Source of the DNA: Nonomuraea turcica
GTDB lineage: Bacteria; Actinomycetota; Actinomycetes; Streptosporangiales; Streptosporangiaceae
DNA: 64,000 nucleotides
Assembly: GCF_030718205.1 (NCBI RefSeq)
Contig: NZ_JAUZQF010000015.1
Span: 124,001-188,000, forward strand
Reading direction: 5' to 3'
Position numbers and translations under genes: made by a program. Below the pieces are notes generated by a model. It saw nothing but the letters and a program-made list of their open reading frames with translations, did no database searches and was not told the DNA's origin. This document shows, piece by piece, positions 9,446 to 15,854 of this stretch (position 1 is its first letter; each line of letters starts with the position of its first letter).

Positions 9446-9475
9446 TTGACCGCAACCCGTCTCGACCCCTACCGT
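9446..9475 (+). promoter_or_regulatory. Predicted promoter reading toward the LacI regulator gene
   Basis: TTGACC (9446-9451) and TACCGT (9470-9475) with an 18-nt spacer. The start would be near 9482, inside the 13-bp putative operator, so the regulator may control itself. The leader to the regulator start codon is about 235 nt. Confidence 0.5.
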
Positions 9476-9479
9476 AGGT

Positions 9480-9492
9480 ACCGGTTTCTATC
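9480..9492 (+). promoter_or_regulatory. Second copy of the putative operator
   Basis: ACCGGTTTCTATC, exactly the reverse complement of 9316-9328. It sits 4 nt after the -10 box of the rightward promoter. Confidence 0.45.
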
Positions 9493-9514
9493 GCCGGAAT
9501 GGAGGCACGTCCCT

Positions 9515-9706
9515 GTGCGCCCCCGCCCGAAGGCGTCGTCCATCGCGCCCGGAACAGCTCGCGATGCTCTCTACGCCACCGCTCTTGAGACGGGCGGTAT
9601 CGCGGATCGAGCGTACTCGCGTGGGGATGCCGAGCGGATCACTCCCGCCGTAGACTGCGTTGAGGTCGCGGACCTCCGCTGCTCAGCCTGTCGTCAACGA
9701 CCATGA
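9515..9706 (+). CDS. Possible 63-residue leader ORF before the LacI gene
   Basis: A GTG at 9515 follows GGAGG (9501-9505) with good spacing, and 63 codons stay open until the TGA at 9704-9706, just before the regulator start at 9717. The product resembles no family and lacks a signal peptide or membrane segment. It may be a leader peptide, a remnant of a displaced gene, or chance. The main support is the ribosome binding site and its place in a well-formed transcription unit. Confidence 0.25.
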   Translation: MRPRPKASSIAPGTARDALYATALETGGIADRAYSRGDAERITPAVDCVEVADLRCSACRQRP

Positions 9707-9716
9707 AGGGCCGGCC

Positions 9717-10790
9717 TTGTCGCGAAAAGTAAGCCCCAAGGAAGTGGGCGCGACGGACGAGCGCGTCACCGTCCGTGACGTGGCCGCGCGGGCCGGGGTG
9801 TCGGCCACCACGGTCTCCCGCGTGATCAAGGGCGACTACCCGGTCGCCCAGGCCACCAGGACACGAGTGCTGCGGGCCATGCGCGACCTCGACTACGTGC
9901 TCAACGTGCACGCCCGAGCCCTGTCGGGGGCCAGCACGAAGATGGTGGCGTTCATCCTCGACGACGTCACCGGCCCCTCCTTCGCCCACGTCGCCAAGGG
10001 CGTCGAACAGCAGGCCACCGCCGAGGGCCGGCTCTGCATGGTGTGCACCACCCACGGCGACCCGGCCCGCGAGCTGGCCATCGTCGAGGCCATGCGCGAG
10101 CAGCGGGCCGACGCGGTCATCCTGGTCGGCGGCGGCACGATGGACGACACCTACCGCGAGCGCATGTCGCACTTCGCCCACGCCCTCGACAAGGCAGGCT
10201 CCCGCCTCGTGCTGTGCGGCCGCCCGCCCCTCGGCGAGGACGTGCCCACCACGGTGGTGGAGTACGACAACGAGGGCGGCGCGTACGCCATGGCCAGCCA
10301 CCTGCTGTCGCAGGGACACCGGCGCATCGCGCTGGTAGGCGCCACCGCCGACGACCTCAGCACCACCAGGCTCGATCGGGTGCGCGGCTTCATGCGCGCC
10401 CACGAGTCCTTCGGCGTACCCCACGACCCGGACCTGGTCGTCCCGGCGGGCTTCGACCGCACCGACGGCTACGACGCCGCCCGCCGCCTGATCGCGCTGG
10501 GCGCCGAGTTCACCGCCGTCTTCGCCGCCACCGACATGGTGGCCATCGGCGTCCTGGCCGCCCTCCGCGAGGCGGGACTGCGCGTGCCGGAGGACGTATC
10601 GCTGGCCGGCTACGACGACATCCCCTTCGCCGCCGACCTGACCCCCGGCCTGACCACCGTGCACATTCCCACGGAGGAGCTGGGCCGGACGGCGGTGCGC
10701 CTGGCCCTGAACCGCCAGGACCGCCAGCATGTCGTCCTCGGCACCCACATCGTCGTCCGCGACTCCGTACGCCCACCCGCCCGCCGGTAG
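9717..10790 (+). CDS. LacI-family transcriptional regulator
   Basis: About 357 residues. The N-terminal helix-turn-helix is VTVRDVAARAGVSATTVSRV, followed by the hinge helix region (HARALSGASTKMVAFIL). A periplasmic-binding-protein-like sugar-sensing core follows, with FGVPHDPDLVVPAGF, TAVFAATDMVAIGVLAAL and SLAGYDDIPFAADLTPGLTT. This layout is typical of sugar-responsive repressors. A TTG at 9717 is preferred, with GAAGGG 7 nt upstream; a TTG at 9660 is possible but lacks a ribosome binding site. It is divergent from the GH43 gene and probably represses it; the effector is probably a xylose- or arabinose-containing oligosaccharide (inference). Confidence 0.88.
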   Translation: MSRKVSPKEVGATDERVTVRDVAARAGVSATTVSRVIKGDYPVAQATRTRVLRAMRDLDYVLNVHARALSGASTKMVAFILDDVTGPSFAHVAKGVEQQATAEGRLCMVCTTHGDPARELAIVEAMREQRADAVILVGGGTMDDTYRERMSHFAHALDKAGSRLVLCGRPPLGEDVPTTVVEYDNEGGAYAMASHLLSQGHRRIALVGATADDLSTTRLDRVRGFMRAHESFGVPHDPDLVVPAGFDRTDGYDAARRLIALGAEFTAVFAATDMVAIGVLAALREAGLRVPEDVSLAGYDDIPFAADLTPGLTTVHIPTEELGRTAVRLALNRQDRQHVVLGTHIVVRDSVRPPARR

Positions 10791-10851
10791 CAGGCAGGCC
10801 GGCACACACCCCATGCGCCGATCAGCAAGCTGTCATCGAAGGTGTTGTGGA

Positions 10852-11277
10852 TCAGACGCCTTCAGCCCAGTACTTCTGCAGCCTTGCAACGGCGTCCTCC
10901 TTGCTCATCGCTGCGACCTCGGTCTCATCCAGACCTACTCTAGAGATCAGCAGATGAACAAGGTCAGCGGGCAATGCGTTTGACGGCGGCTGGGGTGCGC
11001 CGCGGTCGGGCAAGGCACCGTTCTTGACGCACGCCCAGAACGTTGCCTCGTCCACCTGCAGCTGATCGCGCAGTATGTGACCCCATATGCTCGGGCCGTA
11101 GGTGCTTCGATCGACCGGATGGGAGATCCGCGTTCTCAGGATCCGGCCATCGGGAAGGTTCAACTCATAGGTGACATGGTGGGTCCCCGTTCGCCCGCGG
11201 GCGTTCCGTACCGGACGCCAGCCTTCAATCTGACAGAACCGATCGTGGTCGTCGCGCGTGGGCTGGGGCCAGGTCAT
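10852..11277 (-). CDS. Putative toxin of a Phd-linked toxin-antitoxin-like pair
   Basis: A 141-residue soluble protein starting MTWPQPTRDDHDRFCQIEGW, with a basic RNARGRTGTHHVTYELNLPD segment. I recall actinobacterial relatives being annotated as cytotoxic translational repressors of toxin-antitoxin systems, but I see no catalytic motif that proves this. The start codon overlaps the stop of the upstream antitoxin-like gene as ATGA, and GGGGAAG lies at a good distance, so the two are translationally coupled. It is longer than typical RelE/YoeB toxins (about 90 residues), so its mechanism may differ. Confidence 0.55.
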   Translation of the reverse strand: MTWPQPTRDDHDRFCQIEGWRPVRNARGRTGTHHVTYELNLPDGRILRTRISHPVDRSTYGPSIWGHILRDQLQVDEATFWACVKNGALPDRGAPQPPSNALPADLVHLLISRVGLDETEVAAMSKEDAVARLQKYWAEGV

Positions 11278-11690
11278 CGAGCCTTCCCCACCAGCCATTC
11301 GCGCAGCTGATCGTCATCGCTGAGACTGATCAACTGCACCAGACCCCAGTTCTCGTGGTGGTTAGGGGCATCAAGCAAGTGGTCTTGCCAGTCCTCCGCG
11401 TATTCGCGGAGCGCGTCAACCATTTCCGTAACAGCCTCATTGAAGGTCCGGCCGTCGGCCGCGATCGGCAATCCAGGAATGAAGATCGACCAACCGTCGG
11501 CCTCGGGAACCGCCTGGGCGCGAGATGGAGTGACCGCGGCAAGATAGCGGCGCAGTCTGTCGACGTCCACGAGGGCGGTCGTGGAGGACTCTCGACGAAC
11601 CGTGGCCACGCGGCCGCGTTCAGCCGCGTCCAAGAGTGCTTTGAGATGCGCACGGGCATCTGTATAGCTGTCGAAATGAACGGCGGTCAT
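11274..11690 (-). CDS. Phd/YefM-like antitoxin with HicB-like C-terminal part
   Basis: A 138-residue protein. The N-terminus (MTAVHFDSYTDARAHLKALL, then a Arg-rich strand and ALVDVDRLRRYLAA) resembles the Phd/YefM dimerising DNA-binding fold. The second half (GLPIAADGRTFNEAVTEMVD followed by ALREYAEDW) resembles the HicB antitoxin layout. The ATG at 11690 has GGAGGT upstream and overrides a start five codons earlier. It is first in the operon, as antitoxins usually are. A repeat cluster upstream (11739-11762) could be its own operator. The toxin-antitoxin role is inferred from fold and arrangement. Confidence 0.6.
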   Translation of the reverse strand: MTAVHFDSYTDARAHLKALLDAAERGRVATVRRESSTTALVDVDRLRRYLAAVTPSRAQAVPEADGWSIFIPGLPIAADGRTFNEAVTEMVDALREYAEDWQDHLLDAPNHHENWGLVQLISLSDDDQLREWLVGKAR

Positions 11691-11738
11691 GCTGGACACC
11701 TCCACTGCAGCGTGCCTCCAGGATGCCCCTCCGAAGTA

Positions 11739-11762
11739 AGTACGTCAAGTACGCCACGTACT
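11739..11762 (-). promoter_or_regulatory. Repeat cluster upstream of the TA-like operon
   Basis: AGTACGT (11739-11745) and ACGTACT (11756-11762) form a perfect inverted repeat around a further GTAC core (AAGTACG). Read on the minus strand, TTGACG lies inside the cluster and could be the -35 box. This suits autoregulation by the antitoxin. Confidence 0.4.
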
Positions 11763-11775
11763 GACGGATACCATC

Positions 11776-12780
11776 TCAGAGGCGGATGACGATCTTTCCC
11801 AGCGCCTTGCCGGAGGCGTAGTACCGGTAGGCATCGGGCGCCTCGTCGAAGTCGAAGACGCGGTCGATGACGGGACGGATGCGGTTGACCTCGATGGCGC
11901 GGTTCATCGCGACGAACTGTGCGCGGCTGCCGACGGCGACGGGGCGTATGGTGGCGCCGGAGGCGAACAGCACCCGCGGGTCGATGGGCGGTGCGGCGTT
12001 GGAGACGAAGCCCACGCAGGCGACGTGACCCTCGATCGTCACCGCCTTGAGCGACTGCTCCAGCAAGCCGGCGACGTCCACGACGCGGTCGGCCCCCCGG
12101 CCGCCGGTCAGCTCCCGGACCTCGGCGGGCCAGTCCGGTGTGGCCCGATAGTCGATGACCTCGTCGGCACCGAGCTCAGCCAGGCGTTGCGTTTTCGCCG
12201 GGCTGCTCGTGGTGGCGATCACCCGCACGCCGAGGGCCTTGGCGAATTGAAGCGCGAACAGCGACACCCCGCCCGATCCCTGTGTCACCAGGGTTTGGCC
12301 TGGTCGCAGGCCGATGCCGTCCCCGGTGAGCGCGTTCCAGGCGGTGACGGCGGCGCAGGGAAGCGTCGCAGCCTCCTCGTACGACAAGTGATCGGGGATC
12401 GGCACAAGCCCGCTCTCCTCGATCACCGCGAGCTCGGTGAGCATGCCATCCAGCGAACCGCCGCGCTGCGGCAGGTGCTGGACGCCGAACGGTCCGTCCT
12501 GCCAACTGGGAAAGAGCGTGGCGGCGACGCGGTCCCCGACGCGGAACCCGGCGACGCCCGGTCCGACCGCGACGACTTCGCCCGCCCCGTCGGACACCGG
12601 GACGACGTCGGGTTTCACCGGCAGCACGTAGTCGCCGCGCAGCACCATCAGCTCTCGGTAGCTCAGCGAGGTGGCGTGCACGGCCACCACGACCTGCCCG
12701 GCCTCCGGTGCGGGGTCCTCGTGCTTCCTGATGGACAGACCGTCGATCCCGGCACCGCTGTCGACGTGATAACTACGCAT
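11776..12780 (-). CDS. Zinc-independent MDR alcohol dehydrogenase / quinone oxidoreductase
   Basis: A 334-residue medium-chain dehydrogenase/reductase. The N-terminal GroES-like domain contains VPVSDGAGEVVAVGPGVAGF. The Rossmann part has TLVTQGSGGVSLFALQFAKA (a glycine-rich NAD(P) loop) and VIATTSSPAKTQRLAELGAD. The cysteine-rich structural zinc loop of classical alcohol dehydrogenases is absent, pointing to the quinone oxidoreductase/enoyl reductase-like branch. The ATG at 12780 has GGAGGA upstream and overlaps the end of the SnoaL-like gene by 8 bp, so they form one operon next to a divergent TetR regulator. Likely role: reduction of a reactive carbonyl or quinone (inference). Confidence 0.8.
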   Translation of the reverse strand: MRSYHVDSGAGIDGLSIRKHEDPAPEAGQVVVAVHATSLSYRELMVLRGDYVLPVKPDVVPVSDGAGEVVAVGPGVAGFRVGDRVAATLFPSWQDGPFGVQHLPQRGGSLDGMLTELAVIEESGLVPIPDHLSYEEAATLPCAAVTAWNALTGDGIGLRPGQTLVTQGSGGVSLFALQFAKALGVRVIATTSSPAKTQRLAELGADEVIDYRATPDWPAEVRELTGGRGADRVVDVAGLLEQSLKAVTIEGHVACVGFVSNAAPPIDPRVLFASGATIRPVAVGSRAQFVAMNRAIEVNRIRPVIDRVFDFDEAPDAYRYYASGKALGKIVIRL

Positions 12781-13171
12781 GCGATTCCTCCCCATCAGCG
12801 GCGGCCAGCGGGACCTCGCCTGCGGTCTTGCTGTAACCGAGGGCTTCGACGATCAGACCGTCGCGTACGCGCATGAGGTTCACGCCTCGCACCGAGTCGG
12901 CGGGACCCTCGCCGTAGCGGTAGCGCCAGCGGATCGTCGCCCGATCGCCCGCGACCACCACCTCCTCGGGCTCGAACTGCGTCGTCCGATCCTCGGCGAG
13001 TGCCCGCCAGAACGTCAGGCAGGCCTCGCGGCCTTCGTGGCGGGCGCCGTCAGGGGCCGGTTGGATCGCCTCCATCACACAGTCGCCGCCGATCAGGCCG
13101 TTGAGCGCGGCGGGGTCGTGCTCGACGAAGGCCCGGTTGAAGCGGTCGATGACATCGGCAGTGGTACGCAT
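12773..13171 (-). CDS. SnoaL-like (NTF2-fold) protein
   Basis: A 132-residue single-domain protein. It opens with TTADVIDRFNRAFVEHDPAA, followed by ACLTFWRALAEDRTTQFEPE and IRWRYRYGEGPADSVRGVNL, the helix-plus-curved-sheet layout of polyketide cyclase SnoaL-like/NTF2 proteins. Such proteins act as small isomerases, hydrolases or ligand binders; the substrate is unknown. The ATG at 13171 follows GGAG; upstream in-frame codons would add a basic tail with no homology-like content. It is first of a two-gene operon with the dehydrogenase and probably controlled by the divergent TetR protein. Confidence 0.7.
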   Translation of the reverse strand: MRTTADVIDRFNRAFVEHDPAALNGLIGGDCVMEAIQPAPDGARHEGREACLTFWRALAEDRTTQFEPEEVVVAGDRATIRWRYRYGEGPADSVRGVNLMRVRDGLIVEALGYSKTAGEVPLAAADGEESHA

Positions 13172-13196
13172 ACAGACTCCGCGAAATAGAACGTTC

Positions 13197-13210
13197 GGTC
13201 TATCGAGACC
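13197..13210. promoter_or_regulatory. Candidate TetR operator
   Basis: GGTCTATCGAGACC is an imperfect palindrome (arms GGTCT/AGACC) in the 86-bp divergent intergenic region. An AACGTT sits just to its left and GACCGGTTGATC just to its right. Position suggests control of both directions; not demonstrated. Confidence 0.35.
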
Positions 13211-13257
13211 ATATCGACCGGTTGATCTACTCGTCAACGGATGGCAGGCTGTGAACC

Positions 13258-13857
13258 ATGAGCACGCGCGCCACGCCCGGCCCCCGGGAACGCCTTCTTG
13301 AGGCCGCCCAGAAGCTGACCTACAGCCACGGCGTGGGCATCGGCGTCGACACCCTGCTAAAAACCGCGAACGTGGCCCGGCGCTCCCTGTACGAGCACTT
13401 CGGCGGCAAGGACGGACTGATCGCCGAGGTGCTCAGGCGCAGCACCGCCGAGGACGAAGCCCGCTACCAGGAGACCATGCAGGCGGCGGGCGACAACCCG
13501 CGCGACCGCCTCCTGGCCATCTTCGACGGACTCGCCGGGATCATCGCCAAGCCGGACTTCCGCGGCTGCCGCTATCTGGCCGCCGACCTCGCCCTGGCCG
13601 ACCCGGAGCACCCCGGGCACGCCATCACGCGCGACTACCGGCGGCGCGTGCACCAACTCCTCGAGGACGAGCTCATCAAGCTAGGGCATCCGAGGCCCGC
13701 GCACGCGGCCGACCAGCTCCTCCTGCTCATCGACGGCACACTCGCGGCCGGAGCCACCCGGCCCGGCACCGACCCTGCCGCCTCCGCCCGCGAACTCGCC
13801 GAGCAGATCCTCGACACCGGCGTTAGCCCACGTCACGCACGCGATACCGGCGGATGA
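13258..13857 (+). CDS. TetR/AcrR-family transcriptional regulator
   Basis: A 199-residue protein. The N-terminal helix-turn-helix reads PGPRERLLEAAQKLTYSHGV, then IGVDTLLKTANVARRSLYEH and FGGKDGLIAEVL, the classic TetR signature with the YxHFxxKxxL motif. The C-terminal ligand domain includes LADPEHPGHAITRDYRRRVH and a terminal helix, SARELAEQIL. It is divergent from the SnoaL/dehydrogenase operon and presumably represses it. Its 3' end overlaps the convergent membrane-protein gene by 35 bp. Confidence 0.85.
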   Translation: MSTRATPGPRERLLEAAQKLTYSHGVGIGVDTLLKTANVARRSLYEHFGGKDGLIAEVLRRSTAEDEARYQETMQAAGDNPRDRLLAIFDGLAGIIAKPDFRGCRYLAADLALADPEHPGHAITRDYRRRVHQLLEDELIKLGHPRPAHAADQLLLLIDGTLAAGATRPGTDPAASARELAEQILDTGVSPRHARDTGG

Positions 13858-14248
13858 TCCAGCCAATTCCAAACAGAACCATGTAGCCGGAAATCGCAAA
13901 TGCTAGGCACAGAAGAAGCGAAAGCGGTGTGAAGAGGGCGAGCCCGCTGAACACTATAAAGGGAAAGAAGAGCACGTCGAGCGCTGGATGTTCTTGAGAC
14001 CAGCGCATCAGCGAGAGCGCTGGAATCCACTGGCCCACCACCATGGATGCGTAGGTCAGCCCGATGACGGCACCTACCGCGATCCCGTGTTTCTCGGCGC
14101 CCCACATCGCCGCATACACAGCCACGAGCGCTAGGAAAACTGTCTTGACCCACCGGCCTAAAGGCCGGCTGGACAAGACGACCTTGCCGGTGGACTCCCC
14201 CTGATCGGTCATAGGACGAGTGTCGCACCGGCCTGAAACATAATCCAT
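13823..14248 (-). CDS. Small integral membrane protein of unknown function
   Basis: Up to 141 residues with three or four membrane segments: VKTVFLALVAVYAAMWGA, GIAVGAVIGLTYASMVVG, and a long hydrophobic stretch from DVLFFPFIVFSGLALF to YMVLFGIGWII, ending in the basic tail RRYRVRDVG. No family is recognised. The start is uncertain: ATG at 14248, or ATG at 14212 (MTDQGESTG), which begins closer to the first membrane segment; neither has a clear ribosome binding site. Base composition looks less GC-rich than its neighbours. It runs convergently into the TetR gene. Confidence 0.55.
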   Translation of the reverse strand: MDYVSGRCDTRPMTDQGESTGKVVLSSRPLGRWVKTVFLALVAVYAAMWGAEKHGIAVGAVIGLTYASMVVGQWIPALSLMRWSQEHPALDVLFFPFIVFSGLALFTPLSLLLCLAFAISGYMVLFGIGWIIRRYRVRDVG

Positions 14249-14274
14249 CGTCCACTAGCTCGCGCCGGGACGAA

Positions 14275-15180
14275 TCACACCACAAGTGTTTCCAGCAGGA
14301 GCCGTTCACCGGCCGCGCGATAACCCACGGCCCGATTCACCGCCACCATCGGCAGATTCTCCTGGTCGACGGTGGCCGCGACGGTGCGGAGGAAGGAGAA
14401 GGCTTAGTGCAGCCGCAGGGTCTGCTCGGCATTGATCCAGCGGGCCAGACCGAGTCCCCGGTGCTGAGGAAGCACCGCGGTGTTATGCTGCTGCGCCGCC
14501 GGCCCATCCCCTGCCGGGACGTGGTCACCGTGGCGGCGACGACCTCGCCGGTGGGTCGGTGCACGACCGAGCTCACCATCAGGTGGTCGCCGCCCGCGGT
14601 CAGGTGCGCCTCCCAGGCACGCACCGCTGCCCTATCCCATGCCCGGGCCGCCATCTGCAGCGCCGCGCCAGGCGGGTCCAGCACGTGGCCCATCACATCC
14701 CCGAACGACACCACCAGCGGTTCGGGAGCCGGGCCGCGCCAGTGTGCCAAGGCGTAGGCGGCGGGATCCGGACCCGCCGCCGCCAGCTCACCGCAGCGGC
14801 GCAGCACCTCCTCATCGATCCGCTGCACCTGAAGCTCCAGGCGCAGCAGCTCGCGGTACGCCACCCCGGCCGAAAGCGAACGCCTCCCAGGCCCGCCGCC
14901 CGGCACGATGCCCTGGATCCGCTCCATCCCGGCACGGCGAGCTTCGTCCACTATCCCCGTCAGCAGAGCGGATCCTGCGCCTTTCGACGATTCTCCGGCG
15001 ACACGAACAGACGCAGGAAGCCGATCCGCGGATCGTGCGGCTGGGGCCGCAGCTCGGCCACACCCACGATCGGTCCATGGTCGCCGCCCCGAGCGGCCAA
15101 GCGCAGCACCGCGGCCTCGGCCGCGTGCCGCGCCGCAAACGGTTCCACAGACACACCAACCACCGCAGCACTCTGACATG
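14275..15180 (-). pseudogene. GNAT acetyltransferase gene, broken by frameshifts and a stop
   Basis: Acetyltransferase-like segments occur in order but in different frames. VVGVSVEPFAARHAAEAAVL through IGFLRLFVSPENRR ends near 14985. GAGSALLTGIVDEARRAGME through EVVAATVTT follows in another frame. NTAVLPQHRGLGLARWINAE and then FSFLRTVAATVDQENLPMVA lie in a third frame, interrupted by TAA at 14406-14404. The QHRGLGLARW piece is the acetyl-CoA binding motif A of GNAT enzymes. At least two frameshifts plus a nonsense codon mean no full product can be made. The intact form was probably a two-domain GNAT of about 300 residues or more. Confidence 0.7.
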
Positions 15181-15223
15181 ACGAAGCCGCCCCAGGACAA
15201 CCACAAGCTCGTATGGTCAGGGG

Positions 15224-15826
15224 ATGAGTGATCGCGTACGGATGTTGTGCCTGCGCCATGGGGAGTCGGAGAACGTCATCGCCCGGGTCTCCGGCGCACT
15301 TCCCCTCGCCGGCTTGACGCCGAAGGGACGGCTGCAGGCTGCTGAGGCGGCGCAGCGGCTGGTCCCCGAGGGGGTTGCCCGGATATATGCCAGTACGGCG
15401 GTGCGGGCCCAGCAAACCGCCGAGATCATCGCGCAAGCGCTCAGCGTGGACGTCGTCCTCGTGCCCGATCTGGTCGAAGTGGGGATCGGCCGTTTGGAAG
15501 GCACCACCGATCCAGCGACTCGGGCCCGCACCGCAGACGTTCTCCGTTCGTGGATCGTGGAGGGGCGGCTGGGCGAGGCGGTGGGCGACGGAGAGGACGG
15601 GCACGCCGTCACCTCGCGGGTCGTCGCCGCGCTCACGGCGATCGCTGCTGAACATGCAGGCGAGACGATCGCTGTGGTGGGGCATGTGGCGAGCCTCACC
15701 ACCGGCCTCAGCCCTCTGTGCGGGTTGGGTGAGCGGGTGTGGGGAGCGCCGCTGCCACACGCAGTCCCCTTCGCCGTCGAGTACGACGGGCACTCGTGGC
15801 GGTGCCCGTCGTGGCCCACCCTCTGA
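15224..15826 (+). CDS. Histidine phosphatase superfamily protein
   Basis: A 200-residue phosphoglycerate mutase-like protein. The phosphohistidine motif is LCLRHGESEN (His12), followed by YASTAVRAQQTAEIIAQAL (the arginine of the pocket) and IAVVGHVASLTTGL (second catalytic His). Length and motif order fit the broad-specificity phosphatase branch; the substrate is unknown. TATGGT lies six bases before the ATG, so the message may be leaderless. The stop codon lies within a long palindrome that probably terminates transcription from both sides. Confidence 0.8.
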   Translation: MSDRVRMLCLRHGESENVIARVSGALPLAGLTPKGRLQAAEAAQRLVPEGVARIYASTAVRAQQTAEIIAQALSVDVVLVPDLVEVGIGRLEGTTDPATRARTADVLRSWIVEGRLGEAVGDGEDGHAVTSRVVAALTAIAAEHAGETIAVVGHVASLTTGLSPLCGLGERVWGAPLPHAVPFAVEYDGHSWRCPSWPTL

Positions 15827-15847
15827 CCGGTCAGAGGGTGGGCCACG
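15810..15847. terminator. 38-bp perfect palindrome, bidirectional terminator
   Basis: Arms CGTGGCCCACCCTCTGACC and its exact complement are contiguous, so the only loop is the central bases. It lies between the convergent histidine phosphatase and xylanase genes and includes the last five codons and stop of the phosphatase. Confidence 0.75.
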
Positions 15848-15854
15848 TTGCGCG

